64,000 bases of DNA from the NCBI GenBank assembly GCA_022414725.1, contig JAJSRW010002071.1:1-64000 (forward strand), read 5' to 3'. The position numbers were made by a program, and so were the translations under genes. The first letter of the stretch is position 1. Every line of letters starts with the position of its first letter. Source of the DNA: Microglena sp. YARC (taxonomy: Eukaryota; Chlorophyta; Chlorophyceae; Chlamydomonadales; Chlamydomonadaceae). Below are positions 62,702-64,000 of this stretch, piece after piece. The notes under the pieces are model-generated. The model did no database searches. It saw only the letters and a program-made list of their open reading frames with translations, and had not been told where the DNA came from.

Positions 62702-62961
62702 AATATGCGATTTTTAACTATCGCTTTGATTAACACAATAACAAAAACAGCGGTAATACGATATAGTACGCGTTGTTGATACACAGACATTCAACGACAA
62801 GATACATGGCTATACCATCACAACAACAACGTATTTTCACAGATTCTGAAATATATAACATATACGGGTCTCTCTTATCATTTCTCTGAGCCACATTTGG
62901 TCACATTACACCCTATAATGTTCATTCGGGGCGGAAAAAAGTGCACACATATGTATATAGC

Positions 62962-63198
62962 ATGGTAGAGCACATTATTACATGTAGTGATTTGAAAACA
63001 GTAGGTGAGCGGATCGAACACATAGTAAATGAGATGGCTTCTTTGTATGAAGCGACAGGCGTGGAGTATTTCAAAGCCCATGCATCAGGATGGTCCCAAT
63101 GGGTGTGGATGTTACAAGATAGCAAGCGCCGAGAGTGGCAGATCACATACCCTGGGGATCCTCAGGGGGTGTGGAATTCACCAAAAGACCGGGTGTAA
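62962..63198 (+). CDS. Small hypothetical protein
   Basis: From the ATG at 62962 it encodes MVEHIITCSDLKTVGERIEH and continues for 78 residues with a Trp-rich C-terminal half (WSQWVWMLQ). No family was recognised. A plausible viral small gene, intact, with no clear promoter motif. Confidence 0.4.
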   Translation: MVEHIITCSDLKTVGERIEHIVNEMASLYEATGVEYFKAHASGWSQWVWMLQDSKRREWQITYPGDPQGVWNSPKDRV

Positions 63199-63279
63199 TG
63201 AGAAAAGATAACTATGTTCGTCTGATATGAGTTCTGAACTCTTATTATGCAAAATAAATGTAACAGAAATATAATACAT

Positions 63280-63292
63280 TTAAAAAATCGAA
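63280..63292 (+). promoter_or_regulatory. TTTAAAAAATCGA promoter motif
   Basis: The same 13-mer occurs upstream of the T5orf172 gene (30,177) and, with one change, in its orphaned leader copy (55,227). Here it lies 43 bp before the ATG at 63336. Confidence 0.5.
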
Positions 63293-63335
63293 AATATAAT
63301 GATTTCAATTGATATCAAAAGTCAGTGAGCTAAAA

Positions 63336-63626
63336 ATGTTCTTACCTAACGATGTTATGTGTATTATACAAGAAAAGCTATACAACCAGACATGTCCTTT
63401 CTACACCAACAAAGATGTGTTGATAGACGTGAATAATTTTAAAAAGGAGTTAGGGTTGCCATACGATAATTTGAATATTTCAAAACACGATACTATAAGG
63501 CGATTGGATCTGAAGAGCAACAATTATGACAATGCTAAAATGATTCAACACCACATATTAGTTCACACAAGACAACATATACCCAAATCTTTTATTGAAT
63601 CTGTTTTACCGTTTATCACAAAATGA
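63336..63626 (+). CDS. Small F-box-like protein
   Basis: From the ATG at 63336: MFLPNDVMCIIQEKLYNQ, an F-box-like first helix, then helical sequence with RRLDLKSNNYDNAKMIQ, 96 residues in total. The promoter carries TTTAAAAAATCGA. It may be one of the virus's many F-box-like proteins. The frame is intact. Confidence 0.5.
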   Translation: MFLPNDVMCIIQEKLYNQTCPFYTNKDVLIDVNNFKKELGLPYDNLNISKHDTIRRLDLKSNNYDNAKMIQHHILVHTRQHIPKSFIESVLPFITK

Positions 63627-63697
63627 TTATATGTATAACGTTGTTACCCTATTCAAAAAACAAGGGTGTAGGGCTGGAAAAGCATAGCGATATAAAT

Positions 63698-64000
63698 ATG
63701 GATACTTTTCTGTTCGTACAAAAATACGGAACGTACGAGTGCAAGAAAGTGGAAACATTAAAGCATTTGAAGTACGGAAATGTAGGAGTATCCCTCCGAT
63801 GCAGAAGGGACGAGAAATGGGATGAAGGGTTTATGTTCAGGGCGGGACAAATCATGAACAACACTCCCAATCGTTCTGGGTGGGTCCATTTATTACTTTT
63901 GGAAGGTTGTGTTAAATTTATAATATCAAGTCATTCGAGTACGAGTGATGACGGATCGGAAATGTTGACTCTATTGTCAAATATGTCATATATGCGAGGG
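63698..64000 (+). CDS. Hypothetical protein, cut by window end
   Basis: The ATG at 63698 opens a frame that remains open to the last base (101 codons): MDTFLFVQKYGTYECKKVET..., then WDEGFMFRAGQIMNNTPN and VHLLLLEGCVKFIISS. No family was recognised. It starts 71 bp after the preceding gene on the same strand. Confidence 0.5.
   Translation, partial: MDTFLFVQKYGTYECKKVETLKHLKYGNVGVSLRCRRDEKWDEGFMFRAGQIMNNTPNRSGWVHLLLLEGCVKFIISSHSSTSDDGSEMLTLLSNMSYMRG

Overview
The window looks like protist or algal nuclear DNA carrying a large block of giant-virus (Nucleocytoviricota) sequence. Roughly the first 26 kb is eukaryotic in style: a decayed ~10-kb LINE, dispersed GC-rich repeats, minisatellites, and at least one gene with a spliceosomal intron. 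From about 26.2 kb to the end the DNA becomes AT-rich and densely coding, with short intergenic gaps and genes on both strands. The gene content there is that of a giant virus: RecD-like helicase, D5-type primase-helicase, SF2 helicase, cytosine-5 methyltransferase, F-box-like and ankyrin proteins, a T5orf172 (GIY-YIG-like) protein, a DUF5771-like protein, and an IS607-type transposon. Promoters carrying AAAATTGA, the known early-promoter core of mimivirus-like viruses, together with 3' hairpins, point to an Imitervirales-type virus. The host species cannot be named from the sequence.

Layout. 1-11 kb: degenerate non-LTR retrotransposon on the minus strand (RNase H, reverse transcriptase, AP endonuclease, a possible protease, upstream ORFs). 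11-26 kb: repeat-rich DNA with a few isolated genes: a hypothetical protein, a HEPN-like gene with a 70-bp intron, relics that resemble virophage or polinton-like virus genes (packaging ATPase and a D5 C-terminal domain), a seven-finger C2H2 protein, a SET-domain protein, and a 21-bp minisatellite at the edge of the viral block. 26.6-34.7 kb: viral replication and accessory genes. 34.7-39.06 kb: about 23-24 copies of a 183-bp tandem repeat. 39-43 kb: a DUF5771-like gene, a duplicated hairpin element and a 5'-truncated LINE inserted in it. 43-57 kb: seven loci of a Trp-rich 24-residue-repeat family, interrupted by the IS607 element. 57-64 kb: methyltransferase, SF2 helicase, a lipase-like protein and small genes.

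Two patterns stand out. First, many viral genes are broken by single frameshifts or a nonsense codon (RecD, D5, methyltransferase, SF2 helicase, lipase, nearly all repeat-family members), which fits an endogenised, decaying viral element, though uncorrected sequencing indels could cause part of it. Second, four unrelated genes share one promoter and one poly(A)-plus-hairpin 3' end, and all four are intact, as are both IS607 genes. The four therefore look like one expression class, and the transposon looks younger than the decay around it.
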